A DNA stretch of 64,000 bases from Mytilus californianus (Eukaryota > Mollusca > Bivalvia > Mytilida > Mytilidae), in NCBI RefSeq assembly GCF_021869535.1, contig NW_026262734.1:105125088-105189087 (forward strand). The letters run 5' to 3'. The notes under the pieces are model-generated. The model was given only the letters and a program-made list of their open reading frames with translations, searched no databases and was not told the DNA's origin. Positions 12,358 to 22,680 of this stretch are shown here, in pieces. How positions within the stretch are numbered: position 1 is the first letter of the stretch; each line of letters starts with the position of its first letter. The position numbers and the translations under genes were made by a program.

Positions 12358-12675
12358 ATATACAGTCAGGGGTACTACTTAAACAAGTGATTTCAGAATC
12401 ACTTCTTCAAGTGATTTTGGCTGTGAAATATTAAAAATTTTCACAAAAATAGACACAGACTTTTTAAAATCACTGAAACAAGTAATGTGAGAAGTTAAAA
12501 TGTAAGCACTTCAACAAGTGTTTATAACATTTTCTTGATATTTTTCCCACAAGCTTGCCTTTTTTATTAGTAAAAAGACAAGAATTCCATTGAAAAACAA
12601 CTACATGTATGTACATGCAGAAATTGTCTTTTGCTTGATTAGCCTGTCAGTTTTTACAGTTTATTCAAAATATGC

Positions 12676-13006
12676 AATGAATGTTCATGAATGATTCATG
12701 AACACAATTCATGAATTGTTCATAAAAGATTCATGAACAGTTAATGAACAAGACATGAACTACAAATGGACAAGCATGTTCATGAACCAGTGAATAATGA
12801 ACTATTCATGAACAGAAAGTGTTCATGAACTCTTTGGTTCATAAAAGTTCATGAACAAAATAGTTCTTGAACTTTTATTATTCATGAATAGTTCATGATT
12901 TCATAGTTCATGAACTCGTTCTATTCATGAATTATTCATAATCTAATAGTTTATGAACATGCTTGTCCATTTGTAGTTCATGTCTTGTTCATTTACAGTT
13001 CATGAT
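12676..13006. repeat. GTTCATGAAC word array, left block of element B
   Basis: Dozens of overlapping copies and near-copies of TTCATGAA/GTTCATGAAC in both phases, with spacers such as ACAA, TGTT and AGTG. Because the word is self-complementary the array can fold on itself or bind a dimeric protein equally well on either strand. The run stops at 13010, where a nested repeat begins. Confidence 0.9.
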
Positions 13007-13013
13007 TTTTGTC

Positions 13014-13995
13014 GAGCCTTCGACTTTAGTCGAAAAAGCGAGACATAGCGATCCTACATTCCGTCGTCGTTGTCGTCGGCGGCGTCCACAAATATTCACT
13101 CTGTGGTTAAAGTTTTTGAAATTTTAATAACTTTCTTAAACTATCCTGGATTTCTACCAAACGTGGACAGAAGCTTGTTTATGATCATAAGATAGTATCC
13201 AGAAGTAAATTTTGTAAAAATAAAATTCCATTTTTTCCGTATTTTACTTATAAATGGACTTAGTTTTTCTGCCGGGAAATATTACATTCACTCTGTGGTT
13301 AAAGTTTTTAAAATTTTAATAACTTTCTTAAACTATCCTGGGTTTCTACCAAACTTGGACAGAAGCTTGTTTATGATCATAAGATAGTATCCAGAAGTAA
13401 ATTTTGTAAAAAAAAAAATCCATTTTTTCCTTATTTTACTTTTAAATGGACTTAGATTTTCTGCCAGGAAACAACACATTCACTCTGTGGTTAAAGTTTT
13501 TAAAATTTTAATAACTTTCTTTTACTATTTTGGATTTGTACCAAACTTGGACAGAAGCTTGTTAATGATCCAAAGCTAGTATCTAGAAGGAAATTTTGTA
13601 AAAAAATAAATCCATTTTTTCCGTATTTTACTTTTAATGGACTTAGATTTTCTGCCAGGAAACAACACATTCACTCTGTGGTTAAAGTTTTTGAAATTTT
13701 AATAACTTTCTTATACTATTTTGGATTTGTACCAAACTTGGACAGAAGCTTGTTTATGATCAAATGCTAGTATCTAGAAGGAAATTTTGTTTTCTTCCAG
13801 TTAACATTACATTCAGTCTGCAGTTAAAGTTTTTAAACATTTATTAGATTCATAAACTATCCTGGGTTTTTACCAAACTTGGACAGAAGCTTCTTACAAT
13901 CAAAAGATAGTATTAAGAGGAATATTTTTATTGATTTACTTTCTCATTTTTGTTGAGCCTGCGATTAACAGAAAAAGTAGGCGAGACACTGGGTT
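13014..13995. repeat. Nested tandem repeat (about 192-bp unit) in a GTCGAGCC-type element
   Basis: The insertion begins with GTCGAGCCTTCGACTTTAG. It then carries units starting at ATTCACTCTGTGG: 13094, 13286, 13478 and 13669, with a diverged shorter unit at 13811 (spacings 192, 192, 191 and 142). It ends with TTGTTGAGCCTGCGA and GGTTCCGCGGAACC. Similar heads (GTCGAGCCTGCGAC) occur at 63561 and, degenerate, at 40036. The GTTCATGAAC arrays on either side show that this segment was inserted into element B. Confidence 0.8.
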
Positions 13996-14030
13996 CCGCG
14001 GAACCCTTACGAATTTTTTTATGAATGTTT

Positions 14031-14245
14031 CATGAATTTGTTCATGAACAATACCAGTCCATGAATCATTCATGAACACATGAACTACTGTGTTCATGAA
14101 CTGTTCATCAGTAATTAAATTCATGAACATTGTTTGTTCACTTGTAGTTCATGAACTATTCATTTAAAGTTCATGAAATTATTAAGGGTATTTCTTGAAT
14201 GTTCACGAACCAACTCTGTTCATGAATAATTCATGAGCAGATTAA
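14031..14245. repeat. GTTCATGAAC word array, middle block of element B
   Basis: Continues the word array interrupted at 13010, with TTCATGAA and GTTCATGAAC variants in close succession. The open frame on the minus strand here (13936-14130) is a by-product of the repeat and is not a gene. Confidence 0.85.
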
Positions 14246-14782
14246 TATCATGAATGCAGTCAGTATTTTAAGACAAAATAAAGATTAAATGGACAACTGT
14301 AAACTGTCAATTGGATTAAAACATTTAATACTATGATGATAAATAAAAATATGTGGTAAAACATGTGTCTGACAGTGAACCTATCCCATAAACTGAATAC
14401 ATAAAACTTTGTGTTAGATAAGGATGTATAGATCATAAGTAAACTTCTCTTCCTTTCTGTAATTAAAATTGCTGTATCAGATGGCTGAGGACTTCCAACT
14501 AGAAATGCTGAATAACATCTTGTTCTCAGTCTGCTTGAAATTCTTCACAGTTATATGAACACATCTTTTAATCAATAAATGCACCAGTTTCCCCCTGCAA
14601 AATTAAAAATCACTCCACAAAGAATCAATAGTCCTTGATATTTTGTTAAAATAAACACTTAACAGATTCTAACAAGTATAATTACTTTTAATTTAATAAA
14701 TGTTGTTTTTTATCTATTAAAATTAAAAAATTTCAATAGATTAAGATTAACATGTATATTATTTCAGGACATTTGAAATAAT

Positions 14783-14786
<4 letters not shown>

Positions 14787-14815
<29 letters not shown>
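14787..14815 (+). repeat. C29 homopolymer
   Basis: Twenty-nine consecutive C residues inside the core of element B. The equivalent position of element D (about 35520) has only ACCCCCC. The length suggests slippage growth after insertion, and the exact length may be assembly-dependent. Confidence 0.9.
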
Positions 14816-15112
14816 TTAATTTCTTCAATCTACAATTTAATTTCCCCAAGAATCTCAGAAGCATTACTAATTATCTTTACCTGGAAATAAAATATCTTTC
14901 ATCTTTTTATACTTTGAACAAATCTATCAGTTAATCCTGATTTGAAATTAATCCAATACTGTCAAATTAAAGGCCACTTTCTGGTGTTGATATGCTCAAA
15001 AGAAAGCCATTTCATAATACTTCAACAAAAAGTTATCTAGCAAAGAAAATTTCAAAAATATTTCTAATATACTTATCTGATAACAAATCTGCTTTATGTG
15101 ACAGCTAGATTA

Positions 15113-15296
15113 ATACACCTTATCGCTAATCCCGCTTGACCCGAGAATTAGTCCCGCTCGAACTTTTGACGTCATACAACAATCACTTTTCCATCATGTC
15201 CATTGTGGCGTCAGATATTTTCTATTATGACGTCAAAATTTTACGGGAACTTGTATGATGTCCAGTAATGGTGGACAAATAGCGATAAGGTGTATT
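15113..15296. mobile_element. Short non-autonomous element with AATACACCTTATCGCTA terminal inverted repeats
   Basis: The left end AATACACCTTATCGCTA and its complement TAGCGATAAGGTGTATT bound about 184 bp. Subterminal TGACGTCA-type sites (GACGTCAT near 15168 and GACGTC near 15229) add to its symmetry. No coding capacity. Target duplication unclear. It lies within element B. Confidence 0.75.
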
Positions 15297-15454
15297 CACT
15301 GCTCATCAAACATCTTCATTTGTATTTTAAGCGTCAAATCATAATTTTGCTGACGTAATTTATGACGTTTTTCTATTCCATATGAAATGCATTTCTGATC
15401 CAAGTCACTTAATGCTTTGTAAACATGGTAAACATTTGTCAAAGTCATTTAAGG

Positions 15455-15593
15455 GATGACTGTAATATTTTTTCTGTCTATGAAGAAATAACATAAAAAA
15501 TGTGGTGCACACTGAATAACCCGCGTAGCGGGTTATTATAAAGTGTGCAAAATATATGTTATTTCGAATAGACAGAAAAAATATTACAGTCAT
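15455..15593. repeat. Long imperfect hairpin H1 with loop CCCGCGTAGCGGG
   Basis: The arm beginning ATGACTGTAATATTTTTTC is matched by GAAAAAATATTACAGTCAT at the right end. The centre AATAACCCGCGTAGCGGG plus TTATT is itself palindromic. The right tip reads (in complement) TAAGAAATGACTG. This resembles the TAAGAAATAATTC tips of hairpins H2 (24944) and H3 (37994). The GC-rich centre stands out from AT-rich arms, as in H2 and H3. No coding frame. Confidence 0.85.
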
Positions 15594-16299
15594 TTCTTAT
15601 AATTTAATTCTAAATTCCATTTTAAACCTGAGTAAACCATGAAAAAACGTTGATGACGTCACGGTCACATGACAAAATTATGTCTATGAGCTGATAAACA
15701 AAACAACGTCAGACAATCAGAAGACGCGTTACATCCAAAATTAAATTATTTAAGCGTTTTACACTATGTAAAACGTAATTCACTGATGTTGATAATTATT
15801 GACACTGGTCTGCAATGTCTGGGAAGGAATGAATTGTCAATAATCTGTGATTTTTATCAAGTTCTTCAATGTGCCGTATGATGATTAAGAAAGGCACATG
15901 TTTGAACTTGGAGAAACAGTCAGAAATTACATCTTTGGAAGAAAGAAATGATAATTTGGCAATTTACCATAGTAAAAACGAATCATGAGAAACATCTCAA
16001 AGTAAGTTACAGAATTTAAAAAGTTTATAGTCCCGAATTTTGTATGACTCTCAAAATGTACTTCTGCTGCCGTAGTGTGAAGAAAGAAAAAAACTGCTGT
16101 GCTAATTTCTTTTATCAAATGTAAAGAGAATACATTTTTATTGACATAATTTTGCTTTATTTCGTATACACGTCATATGTATTCAATTTCAATTTCAAGT
16201 ATTAAAGTTGTCCTTTTAAACATTTTTCACCTGATGTTGAATTTCCCTTTAAAAAGATATCAATTTGCTTGATAAGATGTTCTCTATTATAGAGAGAAA

Positions 16300-16314
16300 G
16301 GGGGGGGGGGGGGG
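16300..16314 (+). repeat. G15 homopolymer
   Basis: Fifteen G residues after AGAGAGAAA within element B. It is one of three long G/C runs in the window. Confidence 0.9.
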
Positions 16315-16859
16315 CTAGAGGTAATGTACATGCATGAACATATGAAGCTGCTATTTTTTTTGTCAAACCCCACACCAAGTCAACTGAAATAAATTATAAA
16401 AAATGTATTTATAAAACTATGAATAATACACTAAAGAGACATCAGGGTTCTCAGGAAGTATTTTTGAAGGTGATAATGTTTGGTCATGGGGAGTCCCAGC
16501 ACGGCAACAATGAGCATACATGTATATATTTTTATTGCTATTTTAATAAACATACATGAATTTACACTTTTGCTATTTAACTGAATGTTGTCTCAAAATG
16601 ATCGTAAGATCTGTCTCTGAATAACCTTTTGAGGTCATGCACCAATCACTTTTAATTGTGACCTCAAATTTTTAAAATCGTGATATCATGATATGGATGT
16701 CAAATTTGTGGGAACTTGCATGACAGACAAATTTGCAAATAAGTTAGTGAGAACCCTGAGATGTGCCCCTCAGGCCTGAAACAAAAAAGAAATCTGAGTT
16801 GAATTTTGCAAGTCATAATTGAAAATAAGTTTTTCAAAGTTGATAAATTTATTGTTTCA

Positions 16860-17155
16860 TAAAAGTTCATAAAATGTTCATGAAACTGTTATAAATTGAT
16901 TTATGAACTTTATGAATTAATTGATTCATTAAAAGTTCATAAAATGTTATTGAACATGTGTTATGAACAATTTATGAACATTATGAACTGACTAACAGTT
17001 CATTAAAGTTCAGAAAATATTCATGAACTGCATTTTATGAACTATTCATGAACTAAATTCATGAACTAACTTAATGAACTTCTTATGGACTATCATGCAC
17101 TGTTCATGGACATTCATGAACAGTTCATGATGGTTCATCAATTCATGAATTTCAT
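16860..17155. repeat. GTTCATGAAC/TTCATAAAA word array, right block of element B
   Basis: The left part (16860-17000) uses the variants TTCATAAAA and TTTATGAAC. The right part uses TTCATGAAC proper. It leads directly into the terminal TAGTACCCCTGACTG. The gradient from degenerate to clean words toward the end suggests that outer words are kept homogeneous. Confidence 0.85.
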
Positions 17156-17186
17156 CTGACAGGGGTTAGTACCCCTGACTGATATA

Positions 17187-17802
17187 TATGAGAGCGCTTA
17201 CTCTGCAATTTTACATATAACTGATATTTCCAAAGGGACTCTTTCAAGAATAGTTGATCGGCACTGAATTTTAGACAATTTTAAGACATTGCTGATCAAC
17301 ATGAACCTATTATAGATACATTTTTGTACAATGTAACACTGTATGACCATCTTAGCAGTGATCGAGAAGGAAGTGCGCCTTGCGCCAATTGCGCTTATCG
17401 ACCAGAAATGGCGCATAGAGTGATAAATGTAAGCGCCCCGCGTGGCACATGATATTTTTCACTTCGTTTTGAAACGTTGAGATATCGTCAAATGGATTTC
17501 CGATCGTATTTCGTGTCGCCATGTGTGAGTACACAACTGTGTAGTGTTTACTCCAATGATAGGAGCACCTATATATTTTTGGGACGTCTCGGGTATTTTC
17601 CTATGGTAATAATAGCAACATGCGGTATGACTGATTACCCAAAAAACGTAATTAACCATCATTCATGATATAATTTTTTATAAACAACTTTAAATTTGTG
17701 AAAATTGGCTAGTACAGGCGAGAATTCTTCTCTAATTATAATCTTTTAAGTAAGCTTGCTATTATTTCGATTGAAAAATCCAAAAGCCTTTTTATGAATA
17801 GC
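17187..17802. other. Unique-looking DNA, no gene called
   Basis: A relatively GC-rich patch (17340-17620) carries short overlapping open frames in several phases, none with a recognisable motif or consistent splice sites. It might contain an unrecognised exon, but nothing supports one. Confidence 0.4.
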
Positions 17803-18680
17803 ATAAATACAAATACAAATATTTTATTAGCACAAACTCATCAACAATAATTGGTTAAGGCTCATGGTATATTAATTACATAGTTGATCATACATAATAA
17901 GTATTGCAAATAATGACTATATTAATATGTAATTTTATAAACAATGATTAAGAATTAGACATATTGACAATTTTATAGAGTTTGTTCTGCTTTACGCAGG
18001 TTCAGACTGTCTGAAATGAAAGAGGAAGTCAATTTTAGGATTGTGTATGAATTATTATTTAATAAAAAGATTACATTATTTTCATTTTTTTGAAATTTTG
18101 TAGGATCAACGATTATATTTGAAACTTTTTGGTAAAATATGGCCCTTTTAGTTGAGTATTTTTCACAATGTAAAAGAAAATGTTTTTCATTTTCAATTTG
18201 ACCAGAATTACATAGACAATGATAGAGCAGTATCTTTCATTTCTGGGAATATTTAGATGTCTCCCTCTTACAATCATCAGTATATGAGCGCTTATACGGA
18301 TCTTACATATTGCAGCTCTGTCACTTCTGTTTTTCAATATATCAACATAGGGTGGTCTTCTGCCCATTATGTAGACACTCTTGAAAAAGTCTAACTTTTT
18401 TGATTCAAATATATTTGCATTTTGAACTGGCAAACATTGGTCATTAATTCTTTGTTTAATAGAATTTAAATTACCTTTAACATAATTAAAGTTATTGATA
18501 ATATGAGACATTCCAAGTCCATTCAAAAGACTCTTGACCTTTTATCACCCAAGGGTTTGAATCTACAGATTTAGTGAATATATCATATGCCAAAGAATTT
18601 TCCGAAGAAACTATATGGTTCAGGTAGTTGAATATTGAATATAATATTTTATTTTTCAAGGGAATTCTATTAAGTTCGGC
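17803..18680 (-). mobile_element. 5'-truncated non-LTR retrotransposon (LINE), 3' end of the polymerase ORF
   Basis: On the minus strand two overlapping frames join by a frameshift near 18510. The first gives IPLKNKILYSIFNYL; the second gives FLNGLGMSHII-like sequence and then ICKIRISAHILMIVRGRHLN followed by IPRNERYC. This Arg/His/Gly block is typical of the far C-terminus of LINE ORF2 proteins, downstream of the RT domain. The 3' end is at 17803-17820, where (ATACAA)n, the complement of a TTTGTAT-type tail, abuts host DNA. Upstream parts are missing, as expected for 5' truncation. Dead copy. Confidence 0.75.
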
Positions 18681-18699
18681 TCGACATCCATTCCATAAA

Positions 18700-19768
18700 A
18701 GGGGCTTAACTGTCCTTGTCAATTTTTTTGGTCTTTGGCTCGTTTTGACATTTTGTAAACATGCCTTCAGCGAATTGTTGTTGTGTCTTATCAATTAACG
18801 TTGCTCTCTACTATTATTCTTGTCATCGTGATGAAGTAATAATAATACAAGTGCAGAGGAAATGCCAGAAACGTCCTCTAATACGGAACGTTTGGAATAA
18901 GTATGGTATCGACGAAGACCCAAATTTAATGTAAAAAAAACCATGAACATGAACAAGGGAACAGTACCAGTTTTAACATTGTAAATAAAGGTTATCGTAA
19001 ATATTGCCCGGTTTGGAAGAAGTTATTGTATATTCATTGAAATTTAAATTACAAAATCACAGGAACAATATCCATGATATTAATTAGAATCATACTTGTA
19101 AGTACAGTGAAATATACACTTTTTTTATTTATTTTTTTTATTGTAAACGAATGGCCCACTCATTTGACAACATGGCCCATTGAATTTATTTTTGGGGGGC
19201 CCTGGGCCCATAGAGAAAAAATCCTTCCAGATCACTGCTTAGTTTATTATATAAATAATAACGTGTCTCAATTCAATAATTTGATGATAAAAAAACTCAT
19301 CGTATTCAGGAATTTGGTGGTAAGATAAGAAAAGATATTTTATTAGTATAAAATCCAAACAATCAGATTGCTACTAAATACAACATTTGTACAAAATGGT
19401 CATGATGGTGGTGAAAAACCCTATTATGAATATTCTTTGATTGAGGGTTGAAATGGATCTTATGATGCAAATGAAAATTATATTTCATGCTGTTGCATAA
19501 AGAAATGGGGGGTACATTTAACTCCAATTTGTAAATTCTTATTTGGAGCTCTGAAATGTAACCCTACCAAGATTTTCCAAACCATGATTTTTTATTTCAT
19601 GCATTTATACATCATGTACATTTACATTTTATTACACTCATCATGCTCATGCATGGTAATGGGAAAAAACATGTAGACGTATTTAAAATCATAAATAATC
19701 ATTTGTACATATGTACATTGTATCTACATTTGATCTACATACATTGTACTGTAAATATGAATAAGAAG
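18700..19768. other. Non-coding DNA with one short unassigned frame
   Basis: A 57-codon plus-strand frame at 18762-18935 begins MPSANCCCV and includes a basic stretch, QRKCQKRPLIRNVWNKYG. I recognise no family. It could be a fragment of a transposon protein. The remainder, including 19074-19328, shows no credible exon; GGGGGGCCCTGGGCCC at 19194-19209 is an isolated GC-rich palindromic patch. Confidence 0.35.
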
Positions 19769-20900
19769 ATGTGGTACGAGTGCCATTGAGACTTGTACTC
19801 TCCATCCAAGTCACAAAGTATAAAATTTTAACAAATAATAGGTCAAAGTACGGCCTTCAACACAGGGCTTGGCTCACATGGAACAGTAAGCTATAAACAG
19901 TCAAGGATATAACTCTATAGGGTTATTAGAGAAAAATAACATACGCTTGTTATTGTGGACAAAAAAATCAAAGAACTGTGATAACATATGTATGTTACAT
20001 GTTTCAAAGGGACAATATACATCATTAGTTTTGTTAAAATGTATACAAGTTCTATTGATATTGCTACTGTCTTTATGTATACTTAACTATAGAAAGATAT
20101 AACAGTTCATAGTTTGCCAATCATGCATATCACACCTATGTTATTACAGAACAAATATGCCTGTAATAACTAAAGGGTGTTATTATAGCTTCTCTACATC
20201 ACTTCAAAGCATTTGCTCAGACATAGCTCATGCTCAATTACAATGTATTTTAATTTATTGTAAGAAGTAATTATCAGAGCATGTAATGAGGTTCTGCGCA
20301 AGCTTCCCAGTAATTTCCAAGTGTCTCATTTAATAACATGAATAAGTTACATGCCTTTAATAACTAAGCCTTGTTATTACAGCTAAGTTAATCACTTAAA
20401 AGCCTTGTCTCATTGATTTACCATGGTTAATGAAAAATGTATTAATCTAAATTAATAGTTAGTTATCAAGGCAATGCATTTAGTTTCTGGCAAAGTTTCA
20501 AGAGTTCCCTAGAGCCCACTAAAAATAAAAATATTTATGATTTATTTTACAAATAACAAACATATGTTATTACAGATTTAGTAATTTAAGGATTAAAGAG
20601 TAGACAACTCATAAAAGTATCTGTAATAACACATGCAAGTTATTTTCTGTAATAACCCTATAGAGTTATATCCCTGACTGATAAAGGGCCCCAAAATGAC
20701 TAAGTAAAACAATTAACAGGAAAACCAACAGTCTAATCTATATAAAAAACGAGAAACACCTATGGACCACACCAACAAACGACAACCACTAAACAACAGG
20801 TTCCTAACTTAGGTCATGTGCATAAAAATGCAGCGGGTTTAAATGTTTTAACAGGTGCCAACTTCACCCTAACCTGAGACAGTTGTGTAACATATATTTG
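19769..20900 (+). repeat. Dispersed repeat family U copy, split by element C
   Basis: The family begins AAGATGTGGTA(C/T)GA(G/T)TGCCA, continues with CATCCAAGTCACAAAGT, GGCCTTCAACA and CTATAAAGGGCCCCAAAATGA, and ends near AACCTGAGACAGT. This copy is cut exactly between CTATAAA and AGGGCCCC by element C (19898-20680). Other copies or parts: 22225-22400 (-), 45770-45860 (-), 50838-50910 (+), 51838-52100 (+), 54706-55200 (+), 58160-58580 (-), 60799-61160 (+) and 61490-61830 (-). Confidence 0.85.
19898..20680. mobile_element. Palindromic-word DNA transposon C (783 bp, TSD ATAAA)
   Basis: It starts CAGTCAAGGATATAACTC and ends GAGTTATATCCCTGACTG, a near-perfect terminal inverted repeat that continues inward as TATAGGGTTATTA. 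ATAAA at 19893-19897 and 20681-20685 is the target duplication, and rejoining across it restores an uninterrupted family-U repeat. The interior is studded with GTAATAAC, GTTATTAC and AATAACA words in both orientations. No coding capacity. Confidence 0.9.
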
Positions 20901-21780
20901 TTATGCCTAACAGAAGTTCCTCTGCCCCTGAAATCATAATGTTATAAACAATGCCATTATATCTGTTCCAATTTGAACAAATATTCTAGGGATCGCCCCG
21001 CTATTCCGACACCCCATTAGTCCGACACCCCAATAGTCCTGCACAAGATGTAATTGAAAATCTACTTCATCATAAAGAAATGGAGAAGACAGAGCTTTCC
21101 AGTATGTAAAAATACTTTGATCCTTCAAAAATAAGGCATTCGACAACCTTGCAATATTTTTCTTTACAAATGTACTGGTCTTTCATTAAAACACTCCATT
21201 AAACATGTTAAAAAGGGAACTTGATTGATTTATTTTTGTTTTCTTTATGTCCAGTGGCAAATAGTTCATGCATAATAAGGTTGAAAACAAATTAATAACT
21301 AATACAAAAGGTATGTCCACTCGACCGGGATGGAGGGTGGAAAAGATGGACTGCAAAAGGATAATGAGGGTATATTCATTATTGGATAGGGATATAAATA
21401 TGGCCTGTCAACAGACTGTGACGATATTGAAGTTCCTTTATAATATATGTGTTCCAAATTGAAACAATATTCTGCAATATTATTTCCATTGAAAATAATA
21501 TTATGTTATTTGTTCCTGACGGAATAAAGGGTATATGATATGTGTTCCAAAAGGAACAGATATTATACCATTTTTATAATAATGTTTCCAGAGGAATTTC
21601 TTTGAGGAGGAACAAATATATACAAGTGTGGGGGTACCACCTACGGACCTATCAAAGAGTTGTTGCAAGGCTACTTAAAGTGCAGAGAGCGTGGCATGCT
21701 TTCTACATGAGGCATGGGATTTAACGTCCTTATTGAGACCGGATGTGGCTGCGTATTTATACATCCCGCACAACCTAACG
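20901..21780. repeat. Region with TGTTCC...GGAACA palindromes, possible further word element
   Basis: TGTTCCAATTTGAACAAATATT-like at 20965, TGTTCCAAATTGAAACAATATT-like at 21448, TGTTCCAAAAGGAACAGAT at 21542, and related GTTTCCAGAGGAA and TTTCCATTGAAA blocks cluster here. The word is imperfectly self-complementary. No clear ends or target duplication were found. A block with CCTATCAAAGAGTTGTTGCAAGG near 21650 recurs near 44910 (CCCTCAAAGAGTTGTTGCAAGG). Confidence 0.5.
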
Positions 21781-22680
21781 GTTTGGGAATGGGTTTACCA
21801 TGTTTACTTTATCGAATAAAAAACAAAAGTTAACACATTTCTATATTACAGTCACTCTTGGGGTGAATAGAATTTGAAGAACAGTCTCTTCTCGTAAAGG
21901 AAAATGTCCAGACTGCAATATACTCTCCGAAACAGTCAAAACTTAAATGGTTTCATTTACAATAAAAAAAAACTTATTTTATTCAAGCATGTTGGTTTCT
22001 ATTGAATCTATTCGCATCGAATTTGAACTTAAAAATTGAAAAACTTTATAAAAAAGTCAAAATATCCAGATTAAAATATTACAATCGAAGTTTTGGTTTT
22101 TTATTAAGTACTTTATTAAGGTAATAATAGTAATAAAATTTTTTTTTTTTTTAAAGAGTAAAGAGCAGGACACTTCAACACAAGTGTTCTGCCCTAATTT
22201 CGCTCTTTCATAAATATTGGTGCCCATATAGACAGACTAAGCTCTGTACCCGGCCACGTCCACTCCATGTTTTTGTTAGATTTATTTCTATTTGTATCCA
22301 TCTGATGAGTTAAGCCTTTTTCAACTGATTTTTATAATTTGTTCTTATGTCATGTATGTTGTACTGTTACACCACTGACAGTTCCCAGGTTGTTAACTCA
22401 ATAAAAAAAAAATGGATGGCAATTTCGGAATTTTCCGTCAGAATGGACTTACAGTGAATATAACTGCTTCCAAATTATTATTTCTGCTCTTATTCTGGTC
22501 GACCCCTATTACTGGATTTACCTGTTGTATTTATTGTTAATAAGTTCTTATCCTAAACATGCATGAAATATTTGCCAATGGACGAAAAGAAAACAACAAT
22601 TAATTAATATAAGTTCTTCTGTTAACCTCTGTTCTCTAGCATCATACATATGAAAAGTATTGGCATGTTGCTGTGACATA
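21781..22680. other. Non-coding DNA with a reversed fragment of repeat family U
   Basis: 22225-22400 reads, in complement, as the GAGTGGACGTGGCCGGGTA / ACTCATCAGATGGATACAAA / GGAACTGTCAGTGGTGTAACA end of family U. The rest is AT-rich with a T12 run at 22140-22153 and no gene. Confidence 0.6.

Larger units (their letters stand above)
12363..17181. mobile_element. Palindromic-word DNA transposon B (4.8 kb, TSD ATATA), with nested insertions
   Basis: It starts CAGTCAGGGGTACTA and ends TAGTACCCCTGACTG. ATATA at 12358-12362 and 17182-17186 is the 5-bp target duplication. Arrays built on GTTCATGAAC and its variants lie at 12676-13006, 14031-14245 and 16860-17155. The core around 14440-14640 and 14820-15110 matches the core of element D (35212-35800), with shared blocks such as AAACTTCTCTTCCTTTCTG, ACTTCCAACTAGAA and CCACAAAGAATCAAT. 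Inside lie a tandem-repeat insertion (13014-13995), a short terminal-inverted-repeat element (15113-15296) and a hairpin (15455-15593). No transposase frame was recognised. Confidence 0.85.

Noticed and set aside
14440-14640. Idea that the conserved core shared by elements B and D is a coding exon on the minus strand
   Set aside because: A 30-codon frame in D is not kept in B because the alignment needs a 2-base gap, so the conservation does not look protein-driven.
17198-17668. Cluster of short overlapping frames in a GC-richer patch
   Set aside because: No consistent splice sites or motifs. Frames on both strands are equally plausible.
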